Below, one piece after another: positions 5,971-11,545 of a stretch of DNA of 11,545 nucleotides (the first letter of the stretch is position 1; each line of letters starts with the position of its first letter). The position numbers and the translations under genes were made by a program. The stretch lies in contig NW_026570744.1 in the NCBI RefSeq assembly GCF_019649055.1, positions 1-11,545 of the forward strand. The letters run 5' to 3'. The notes below the pieces were generated by a model that was not told where the DNA came from, did no database searches, and saw nothing but the letters and a program-made list of their open reading frames with translations. This DNA is from Paramacrobiotus metropolitanus (Eukaryota; Tardigrada; Eutardigrada; Parachela; Macrobiotidae).

Positions 5971-6662
5971 GTCGAAATCCCTTTGAAAAGTCCGAGAAGA
6001 ACGAAAATGACTGTGAAATTCCCTTGTATGCCGTTAATACTAATATTCCATTTGAAATTAAAAATACCGAACTACTCATACGTGAGCAAATGACCGACGA
6101 ATTCTGTCAAAAAATCATTACCATATTGAGTGATCCCGATAAATACGTTAAATTACGCAAAGCGTACCAGAAGCGTATCGATACATTCCGAATTGTCGAT
6201 AAAATTCTGTATAAAGTGCGTTCGCGTCATGGTAAAAATACCTTGTTAATTGTGCTACCGAAGAAGTTACGTGCAGATATCCTTTATGCATGTCATGACT
6301 GTCCGATGGCAGGACATGTTGGTTACCATCGAACGTTTGAGAAAATGCATGCCCGTTACTTTTTCCCTAAAATGACCAAATATATTGAAGTTTACTGTGA
6401 GAGTTGTGAGTTGTGTGTGAAGCGAAATGCCATGAATATTGCTCCTACCGGGTACATGCAGAAATTACGCACTCATAAGCTACTTGAGTCGTGGTCCCTA
6501 GATCACCTTGGTCCCTTCCATGTAAAAGATGGATATCAGTACCTACTCGTAGCCGTTGAGAATTTTTCCGTTATGCGATTGCAGTTCCCGTCAAGACTAC
6601 CAGTGCGATTGAGATTGCCCAAGTGGTTCTTGCAGAAATTATCCTCAAATTCGGTCCCCTAA
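5946..6662 (+). CDS. pol: pol segment 3: RNase H end, integrase zinc finger and first core Asp (frame 3)
   Basis: HADADLLSR at the start is the conserved end of Ty3/gypsy RNase H, displaced from frame 1 by loss of one base at about 5938-5939. The integrase H2C2 finger follows: His at 6294 and 6315, Cys at 6405 and 6414 (H-x6-H-x29-C-x2-C, within family spacing). The first core Asp is in SLDHLGPF at 6501-6503. True integrase leaves this frame at about 6570. Residues after VENFSV are out of frame, while frame 2 (6572-6657) carries VPVKTT and VVLAEIILKFG. Frame 1 takes over at about 6658, near a run of C. Confidence 0.9.
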   Translation: MHADADLLSRNPFEKSEKNENDCEIPLYAVNTNIPFEIKNTELLIREQMTDEFCQKIITILSDPDKYVKLRKAYQKRIDTFRIVDKILYKVRSRHGKNTLLIVLPKKLRADILYACHDCPMAGHVGYHRTFEKMHARYFFPKMTKYIEVYCESCELCVKRNAMNIAPTGYMQKLRTHKLLESWSLDHLGPFHVKDGYQYLLVAVENFSVMRLQFPSRLPVRLRLPKWFLQKLSSNSVP

Positions 6663-7074
6663 ATACCTTACTTCCGACCGTGGCACTGGATTTACCAGTC
6701 ATATTATCGCAGCGATTAATAGGCTAATCGGTATACAACACCGATTTACCACAGCTTATCACCCTCAGTCAAATACCCGTGCTGAGAGGATGATGCGATT
6801 CATCGCTGAAAAATTGACCATGTACATTAATCAGAACCAAGATAACTGGGTAGAATACGCTAAATTTATAATTTATGCGTATAATACTACTCAGCACAGT
6901 ACCACGAACATGTCTCCACACTACCTCATGTTTGCTACCGAACCGATATTAACCGTTGATACCATCTTTAAAAATGCCAGTTTGCAAGAAATCAGTAAGC
7001 AGACCAATGCCAAATACTGGAACGAGTTACGGCAAAAGTGGAAAAATGCTCTTGATTTCTCTCAAATATTATGA
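6655..7074 (+). CDS. pol: pol segment 4: integrase catalytic core, second half (frame 1)
   Basis: Frame 1 carries LTSDRGTGFTSH with the second core Asp at 6676-6678. It then carries YHPQSNTRAERMM with the catalytic Glu at 6784-6786. Thirty-five residues lie between them, the canonical D,D35E spacing. The core integrates the cDNA into host DNA. Helical sequence typical of the core's end follows (YAYNTTQHSTTNMSPHYLMF). The frame stops at 7072-7074, and integrase-like sequence continues in frame 2 (KYYDRVHEK, to about 7090) and then in frame 1 again. Confidence 0.9.
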   Translation, partial: SPKYLTSDRGTGFTSHIIAAINRLIGIQHRFTTAYHPQSNTRAERMMRFIAEKLTMYINQNQDNWVEYAKFIIYAYNTTQHSTTNMSPHYLMFATEPILTVDTIFKNASLQEISKQTNAKYWNELRQKWKNALDFSQIL

Positions 7075-7086
7075 CCGTGTGCATGA

Positions 7087-7394
7087 GAAAATGCACAGAA
7101 TTACGATAAAATAAAGTTGAAAATCCCTTTAACACCGGTGATAAAGTATGGATTAAAGATGAACAACGTACCGTTGCTCGAACTCAGAAATTAGAACTGA
7201 AGTTCAAAGGTCCATACGAAATTACCGAATTCAGCCCTGATGGAAATGTTACCTTAAAGTCCCTTCAGAAAGTGTTGAAAAATCACCTAATTAGTATTGT
7301 CCATATTTCCAAATTAAAACGGTTTAAACCGATCGATTTGGATGTAGAGGACAGTAAAATGACTATTTACGCCGTATATTCCTCAGAAATCTAG
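7087..7394 (+). CDS. pol: pol segment 5: integrase C-terminal domain with GPY motif (mainly frame 3)
   Basis: A short frame 1 patch (NAQNYDKIKLK, 7090-7122) leads into frame 3 from about 7122: NPFNTGDKVWIK, then LKFKGPYEI, the GPY motif found in many Ty3/gypsy integrases, and VHISKLKRF. This small SH3-like DNA-binding module follows the catalytic core. Frame 3 ends TAG at 7392-7394, but the polyprotein tail continues in frame 1 from about 7381. The rapid frame changes between 7060 and 7125 are the densest damage in the element. Confidence 0.85.
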
Positions 7395-7581
7395 TATTTC
7401 TGACAGTATTACTGTGCCGAAATTACCTAGTACTGTGAATACCGACGTGATTAATCCTAAAGTACCGCCTGTTGAGCCCGTTAGCTCTGAAAATGCCGAC
7501 ACTCCTGTACTTAGACGATCTGACCGTATTCGTAGACAAGCGCATTCTGTACTCCATAATTTATACGAATACTTCGCTTAA
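7381..7581 (+). CDS. pol: pol segment 6: C-terminal tail (frame 1)
   Basis: About 66 residues rich in Pro, Val and Ser lead to TPVLRRSDRIRRQ, a basic segment often seen at the extreme C-terminus of Ty3/gypsy Pol. The frame ends TAA at 7579-7581. Entry from frame 3 requires a net +1 change near 7385. The stop lies 44 nt before the ORF3 ATG. Confidence 0.7.
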   Translation, partial: PQKSSISDSITVPKLPSTVNTDVINPKVPPVEPVSSENADTPVLRRSDRIRRQAHSVLHNLYEYFA

Positions 7582-7600
7582 AGTGTCGTCACCGTGTACA

Positions 7601-7617
7601 TTGTCTGTATTTTTCAG
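7601..7617 (+). promoter_or_regulatory. Candidate 3' splice site before ORF3
   Basis: TTGTCTGTATTTTTCAG is a pyrimidine-rich tract ending in CAG and closely fits an animal splice acceptor. It falls after the pol stop and 9 nt before the ORF3 ATG, where env-like genes of insect retroelements are reached by splicing. No clear branch point was identified; CTTAA at 7577-7581 is only a partial match. Confidence 0.5.
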
Positions 7618-7625
7618 AACCGAAG

Positions 7626-7952
7626 ATGGCCAGTTCGCGCTCGCAGTCCCGCATGTCAGTTGACCAAGTACCATCGGCCAGTAATTCCCGTACCGTTGAA
7701 CACTCTGGTAATTACCATAATTCCGAAAACCTTGAAATTACCATTAATAATTATGATAATGGCGAATTTCCCGAGTCACCGTCTGATTCTCGTTTTTATG
7801 CAGAGGTCCTGCATGTGGACAAAGAACGACCACAATCGGATGTCACTGGTCTCGACGAAGCACATCCCAGTGATTACCGCCGTTCGCGCAACTTTAACAA
7901 CACCTCTGTGAATAATTCCCGCAGAATACCTCTCAGAATACTTCCGTGGTAG
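7626..7952 (+). CDS. ORF3 segment 1: unknown third protein (frame 3)
   Basis: The ATG at 7626 (AAGATGG, good context) starts a hydrophilic protein beginning MASSRSQSRMSVDQV, rich in Ser, Asn, Arg and Glu. It has no signal peptide or membrane segment, so it does not look like an envelope glycoprotein. Frame 3 sequence is credible to about 7915. Frame 2 (about 7922-7955, Gln/Asn/Thr/Ser-rich) and frame 1 (from about 7954) then continue it. The last residues before TAG at 7950-7952 are probably out of frame. Codon style matches gag and pol, which argues it belongs to the element. I recognise no family. Confidence 0.6.
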   Translation: MASSRSQSRMSVDQVPSASNSRTVEHSGNYHNSENLEITINNYDNGEFPESPSDSRFYAEVLHVDKERPQSDVTGLDEAHPSDYRRSRNFNNTSVNNSRRIPLRILPW

Positions 7953-7953
7953 A

Positions 7954-8184
7954 GTTCATGATTGCAACTTTGGCCTTAACCGTACTCCACAAGCGGTTAC
8001 CTATGTTAATACGAGTGTCCCGCGTCACGAACCTAAGCACCTGGCTGACTTACCCAACAATCCCTTTATTAAACGGAATCAGTCCCGTAGCTTCGACCGA
8101 TACCTTGCTGATATGGCCAAAGCTATTCCTTTACTGCAACAAAAGCTACCGATGCTACAGAAGCACGCGAGAAGGCCATTTTAA
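7954..8184 (+). CDS. ORF3 segment 2 (frame 1)
   Basis: This continues the third ORF: HDCNFGLNRTPQAVTYV, then KHLADLPNNPFIKR and SFDRYLADMAKAIPLL. It mixes polar residues with short hydrophobic patches and shows no catalytic motif. Authentic sequence leaves this frame at about 8142, where frame 3 takes over; frame 1 ends TAA at 8182-8184. Both junctions equal loss of one base. Confidence 0.5.
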   Translation, partial: VHDCNFGLNRTPQAVTYVNTSVPRHEPKHLADLPNNPFIKRNQSRSFDRYLADMAKAIPLLQQKLPMLQKHARRPF

Positions 8185-8360
8185 CTGCGGAAGCTGAGGC
8201 TCTGAAACAGATGCGCGAAAACCTCTTGACCTTCAGCAGTCCCACCGATTCGGCCGTCGGATATGTGCGGAAAGTGTATGCTTCATTTCCCGTACCCATG
8301 TCTACCTCTATTGCTTGTGAGTGTGAGATTAAATTAAAGACTTGTGAGATTAAATTGTGA
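8142..8360 (+). CDS. ORF3 segment 3: helical C-terminus running into the LTR (frame 3)
   Basis: An Ala/Glu/Lys-rich stretch (ATDATEAREKAILTAEAEAL, 8145-8204) is strongly helical and could be a coiled coil. It is followed by a polar tail that includes YVRKVYASFPVP. The frame stays open to TGA at 8358-8360, 13 nt inside the 3' LTR. The final residues come from the duplicated TGTGAGATTAAATT segment, so the original stop may have been elsewhere. Function unknown. Confidence 0.5.
   Translation, partial: KATDATEAREKAILTAEAEALKQMRENLLTFSSPTDSAVGYVRKVYASFPVPMSTSIACECEIKLKTCEIKL
8322..8356 (+). repeat. 14-bp direct repeat at the ORF3/LTR junction
   Basis: TGTGAGATTAAATT occurs at 8322-8335 and again at 8343-8356. 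The second copy contains the start of the 3' LTR. No purine-rich tract of the usual kind lies before the LTR, so the polypurine tract expected here is missing or not recognisable. Confidence 0.7.
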
Positions 8361-8497
8361 GCCAGTGTCAGTGTGTGTTTGAGTTTGTTTATGACCTTTC
8401 CTTGCTCGTGAAATACCACCTACACAGAACAGTCGTTTTGGCCTCGTGGGCCGCTGGATAAGCAATCCACTTTGAGAGATCTTAGTGTCTTGTTTTA
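8348..8497 (+). repeat. 3' LTR (short, 150 bp)
   Basis: This is the partner of 340-489, in the same orientation, with two adjacent mismatches. The match ends at A8497. The next bases, ATATGT, differ from the primer-binding site after the 5' copy, as expected at an element's end. The four to six bases after it do not match those before 340, so no target-site duplication is visible. ATTAAA at 8349-8354 could act as a polyadenylation hexamer, but its position at the LTR start makes this uncertain. Confidence 0.85.
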
Positions 8498-9121
8498 ATA
8501 TGTATTTGGATCTAACGTATACACGTAACCTCGGAAGGTTATATCTTACTTTAAAATCTTCATCTGTGTAATGTAAGTTTTTAATCGTTGTACTGTAGCG
8601 CGGATGGATACATTAACGATGCATGTAGGGGAAGTGCACTGTAGATGGAATGAGCATGCAAAGCAGAACGGTAGCTTACAGTACATCTGGCCTTCTTGAA
8701 CAGTCACAGAATTTAGATATATTTAGAGTAGGAAGGCGTAGCCTTCTTATGCAATGGCCATGTACGTATTAATGTGTAGACGAGTCATGTTGTTGATTAT
8801 GTAAATGCCTCTGACATCTGACAGAAGTAGCCTGAACATTGACAGATATTCTGGAAGACGTAAGGATGATAATTATTGGTTATATGCAAAGTATACTAGC
8901 CGATTAGTATCACATCTATGCAGCTCAATAATGGTTGTGTTGCGGTTTAAAATTTGTCGCAAAACTCAACTAGCAAAAGTGCTTCATCTGCCTGCTTGTG
9001 ATTATCCGTAGGCATTTAGTGATATGTCGCAATTGTTCGGTTTTTATTTTGTTTTTCGACAACGTTGTACAGTACACAATACACACTGAAACAAATGCAG
9101 TGTGAATTTTCACAACAAAAG
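8498..9121. other. 3' flanking DNA, no gene seen
   Basis: AT-rich sequence without a convincing coding frame. A plus-strand frame at 8805-9011 is short and unlike any known protein. A small hairpin (GAAGGC 8732-8737 / GCCTTC 8741-8746, 3-nt loop) is the only local structure noted. It may be intergenic or intronic. Confidence 0.5.
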
Positions 9122-9184
9122 CTCCATCAATGGTCCCGAGCACAGAAACCGCGTTACCCCGTTAGGTTTTCAGCGATAGACGTT
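9122..9184 (+). repeat. Diverged repeat, copy A
   Basis: This segment aligns with 10751-10809 in the same orientation at roughly three quarters identity, with small gaps. Shared blocks include CTCCAT, TCCCGAG, TTACCCC, a GATA/GATAA block and CGTT. It is probably an old dispersed repeat, family not recognised. Confidence 0.5.
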
Positions 9185-9799
9185 GCCAAAGGAATTCCTG
9201 GGAGCGAGATGTACCGGTGTGCTAATTAAACCGCTTACCAATTTCCTTCACCAGCATGGTTGCTGACTTTCCCCCTGCTTCCAGCGTTTCGTAAGCTGGA
9301 GCCGCGGAGATATAACAACCGTCCGGGTACGCGTATAGTCCGGATTTCCTGTTTTCGCCTGTGCTGCTGCGGACCCTGTGGACTTGATATGAGAGGTAGC
9401 AACCGAGTCAACACAGGTTACTTCCCAGGACAAGCACATGTTGCGTTTCCAAGGCAGGCCTATGTCTTTGTTTCCCGCAGGTTTTACATGCATACGCAGG
9501 TTATAGATGCAGCGCCCTTGCCCTACACTCTGTTCTAATACGCTGGCGAGAGCTGCAACAGGAGGACCCGCTTCCAGCTCTCCTTCCAGTAGCCTCACAT
9601 CGGTGTGGACCAATGCCTAGTTGCTGCTGTTCGTCTTGGCCGCTGCCAAAACCCTGACCAACGCTTCCTGTTTCTACTGTTAGCGTCACCATCGCGCTGG
9701 GCGTTACCGACGCGAGTCCATTTCGATGCCATCCAGCGCTTTCCGTTGATCTTCCTGTTGACCTACGCGAGCCAAATTTGGCGCCATTTGATCCTGATA
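9185..9799. other. GC-richer flank without a recognisable gene
   Basis: Open frames on both strands (minus 9248-9613, minus 9501-9692, plus 9260-9538, plus 9605-9841) overlap each other and encode sequence with no family signature. The raised GC could mark an exon or promoter-proximal DNA of a host gene, but no splice-bounded coding exon could be supported. Confidence 0.35.
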
Positions 9800-9840
9800 T
9801 TTTCTTATGTTTGTTTTAGGTTTTCTTACGTTTTCTTATG
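9800..9840 (+). repeat. Short TTTTCTTAYG repeat
   Basis: TTTTCTTATG at 9800-9809 and 9831-9840, with TTTTCTTACG at 9821-9830, form a small degenerate repeat. No function is implied. Confidence 0.6.
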
Positions 9841-10288
9841 ATTCTTGCGCATGATCGCCGAGACGCTCGAAGAGTAGAAGAGTGAAACACAGAGAAAAGC
9901 GAGAAAAGTCATACAGGAAAGAAAAAGACAGACTTCAACGAGCGGTGAAAAGGAAATAGTAGCTTAACAACATACTCACAAGCTCGAAAGCGATAGGCTA
10001 CAGCGCGTAGTGCGCCGGGCAGCAGAGCCCCAAACGTTCGTGTGCCAGCGGACAAAACCCAGTTCGTGTACCAGCTATACCTCGCGCAAAAAAGCCAGTT
10101 TCGCGTTTTCTGGCACTGTTCGTCTCGTATTTTCTTTTAAGCGCTCGTTAACGTTTGTCTATTTCCTCCATGCCTCGTGACCTTTCTCGGCCTGTCTCTC
10201 CGATTCCACTCCTCTCCCTGGTACCTACTCTTCGAGCACAGTCATTCTGACGTTACCGGGATTGTTAAGAGTCTGCCTTTGTGAAGAG
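9841..10288. other. Purine-rich then pyrimidine-rich non-coding stretch
   Basis: Positions about 9860-9960 are strongly purine-rich on the plus strand (GAAAAGCGAGAAAAG and similar). Positions about 10160-10215 are pyrimidine-rich. No coding frame, RNA gene or splice-bounded exon could be supported. Confidence 0.4.
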
Positions 10289-10384
10289 GAAGTTAAAGGA
10301 TAAGAAAGTTCTGACGAAATAGTGAAGTTACGGTAAGAGGAACTGATGACGTAACAAAGAAGTTGCGGGATAAGGAAGTGTTTG
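10289..10384 (+). repeat. Degenerate 35-bp tandem repeat, about 2.7 copies
   Basis: GAAGTT begins units at 10289, 10324 and 10359, exactly 35 bp apart. Each continues with a GG(A)TAAGR-like block, and the first two end in a TGACG block. The third is partial. Confidence 0.6.
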
Positions 10385-10750
10385 CATGGGTAGATGCTAC
10401 CAAGCCGAACCTATTTCTATCCTATACTGCACGTGCTCGTACTCTGTACACCTTAATATCTGTGCATGTGCGATCGTTTGTGTATTCCGGTAACGGTTAA
10501 ATGCCGGTGCAGCTGGTATTAATTTCCACTCTTATTATGACTCACAAATGAGAAATTTAGCATGGTTTCTTTTGAAATACCGCATTTTCTGACATCTTCC
10601 CACTGCTGAAAATATCCAGTCAACTGCACAACCAGAAACAAGTCACATTGCTCACGAAATGCGGATCTGCAGTAAACTGAACCAGGTTTTTTTACAGACA
10701 CATGTTTTTACAAATTATAACAACAAAATCTCAGTTAAACTTTCCATTTC
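10385..10750. other. Flank without a recognisable gene
   Basis: A 60-codon minus-strand frame (10519-10701) has no family resemblance, and nothing nearby supports it as an exon. No RNA gene was seen. Confidence 0.4.
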
Positions 10751-10809
10751 CTCCATTGTCCCGAGAACGGATGCCGCATTACCCCTTTGAATTTCGAGAG
10801 ATAAGCGTT
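10751..10809 (+). repeat. Diverged repeat, copy B
   Basis: Partner of 9122-9184. It carries CTCCATTGTCCCGAG and GCATTACCCC blocks in the same order. Similarity fades beyond CGTT on the right. Confidence 0.5.
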
Positions 10810-10973
10810 AACACAGAAATTCAAGATCGTTTTTCTTCCGGTATGTAGTTTCAGTAGCTTTCCTAGTTCTTACTTCTTTGATTATGGCTATCGCTGAAGG
10901 GTCCCACTGGTCTAGAGTTTCAAAGGCGATAGGTATCCAAATGTACCGTCCTCAAGACACGAGTACAATCCAG

Positions 10974-11057
10974 ATCCAGATTACTGCGAGAAATCCTATC
11001 ACGATCGCGAGTATCGACACTCGCCATACTGGTAGGATTTCCCGCAGTACTTTGGAT
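10974..11057. repeat. Hairpin 1: imperfect inverted repeat of about 25 bp
   Basis: ACTGCGAGAAATCCTA (10983-10998) is complementary to 11033-11048 at 15 of 16 positions. The pairing extends outward (10974-10982 with 11049-11057) with one mismatch and one wobble. An inner stem pairs GCGAGT (11007-11012) with ACTCGC (11019-11024). It could be a non-coding RNA fold or part of a small non-autonomous transposon. Confidence 0.6.
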
Positions 11058-11088
11058 ATTCGTTTTTTATTGGTTTTGGACTTTCTGG

Positions 11089-11199
11089 CGGTTTATGGAA
11101 GACGGACAGTAGATGGCGAGCAACAAAAAAAAGGGTAATTTTATTTCCCCCTTAATTCCTTGGATGCTCGCTAATCTACTGTCCGTCTTCCATAAACCG
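11089..11199. repeat. Hairpin 2: perfect 25-bp inverted repeat
   Basis: Positions 11089-11113 are perfectly complementary to 11175-11199. After a 2-3 nt interior loop, GCGAGCA (11116-11122) pairs with TGCTCGC (11165-11171). The enclosed 42 nt contain an A-rich run and a C-rich run. The perfect arms show the inverted duplication is recent or maintained. Confidence 0.8.
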
Positions 11200-11545
11200 T
11201 CCTTACTCCATATCGTCGTTCCAATATGATTGTGGAGTACCATTACATTCGATGGAGTGGACTGCTTCGGAGCCTCATGCTCATGGAATTGTGGGTATGG
11301 GAGCGTTGGCCATTTTATCCTAAATTATACAACACGACAATTATCATGAGAATTCGTATTTAAAATTAATTATCCGTCGTCGGTGATTATTGTTCAGTTG
11401 CGCAACCGGATATACCGAGTTGGCCAGAAACCGGTTTTTAGGCTGCATTTGTGTAAGCGACTAAGCGGCTCATGTGCGGGGGAAAATAAGATTTCCCGTA
11501 CTGTATGAGGGGAAAACTAGAGGCCCCAAGCGAAGTACTACCAAT
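11200..11545. other. 3' end of window, no gene seen
   Basis: No coding frame was found. A perfect 10-bp palindrome GTTGCGCAAC lies near 11397-11406, and GGGAAA/TTTCCC-like complementary blocks lie near 11472-11490. No known repeat family was recognised. Confidence 0.4.

Larger units (their letters stand above)
340..8497 (+). mobile_element. Ty3/gypsy-type LTR retrotransposon, near full length but frame-broken
   Basis: Two 150-bp direct repeats enclose about 7.9 kb with a leader ORF, gag, pol and a third ORF. Pol order is protease (DTGAS), reverse transcriptase (YIDD), RNase H (TDASG), integrase (H2C2 finger, D,D35E core, GPY motif, C-terminal tail). RT and RNase H before integrase is the Ty3/gypsy (Metaviridae) order and excludes Ty1/copia. 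Gag and pol are linked by a -1 frameshift signal. The coding part carries about 16 frame breaks, so this copy reads as non-autonomous unless they are assembly errors. No target-site duplication is visible. The clade within Ty3/gypsy was not determined. A search of the RT region against Ty3/gypsy RTs would settle it. Confidence 0.95.

Noticed and set aside
8322-8356. CRISPR-like or satellite repeat
   Set aside because: There are only two copies of a 14-bp AT-rich unit, best explained as a local duplication at the LTR edge.
7626-8360. ORF3 as a retroviral envelope gene
   Set aside because: Its position and the splice acceptor fit, but there is no signal peptide, cleavage site or membrane helix in any of its frames.
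9248-9692. Overlapping minus-strand open frames as a host gene
   Set aside because: Composition is GC-driven. The frames overlap plus-strand frames, show no domain signature and have no supported splice sites.
10878-11138. 86-codon plus-strand open frame
   Set aside because: It runs through both inverted repeats, and its amino-acid sequence follows the hairpin arms, so it is not credible coding sequence.

Overview
The window looks like arthropod (probably insect) nuclear DNA carrying one nearly complete Ty3/gypsy-type LTR retrotransposon. The organism call is an inference from the element type, the eukaryotic signals and the gene-poor, repeat-rich flanks. Nothing identifies a species, and no bacterial gene organisation is present.

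Layout. Positions 1-339 are flanking DNA with no gene. Two direct repeats of 150 bp (340-489 and 8348-8497, 148/150 identical) bound the element as short LTRs. The 5' copy is followed at once by TGGCGC..., a plausible tRNA primer-binding site. A leader of about 940 nt holds a Ser/Lys/Arg-rich open frame (489-953, here 'ORF0') and several RNA hairpins. Gag (1432-3272) has a capsid-like core, a long Arg/Asp/Ser-rich region and a damaged zinc knuckle. Pol (3260-7581) follows in the order protease, reverse transcriptase, RNase H, integrase. A third open frame with no recognised family (7626-8360, 'ORF3') ends just inside the 3' repeat. Positions 8498-11545 are non-coding flank with tandem repeats, a diverged repeat pair and two adjacent hairpins.

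How it works. Gag ends in frame 3 and pol is in the -1 frame. At the junction there is a textbook -1 frameshift signal: slippery GGGAAAA at 3260-3266, a 6-nt spacer, a perfect 8-bp stem, and loop bases that can pair downstream to form an H-type pseudoknot. ORF3 has a strong 3' splice-site-like sequence 9 nt before its ATG, so it may be made from a spliced mRNA. A candidate donor near the end of ORF0 is in the matching phase.

State. Apart from the programmed shift, the genes are interrupted about 16 times. Nearly all interruptions are small indels, mostly equivalent to loss of one base. I saw no stop codons caused by substitution, and the LTRs are almost identical. This suggests a very young, recently broken copy or indel errors in the assembly. 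As read here the copy could not make full-length Gag or Pol.
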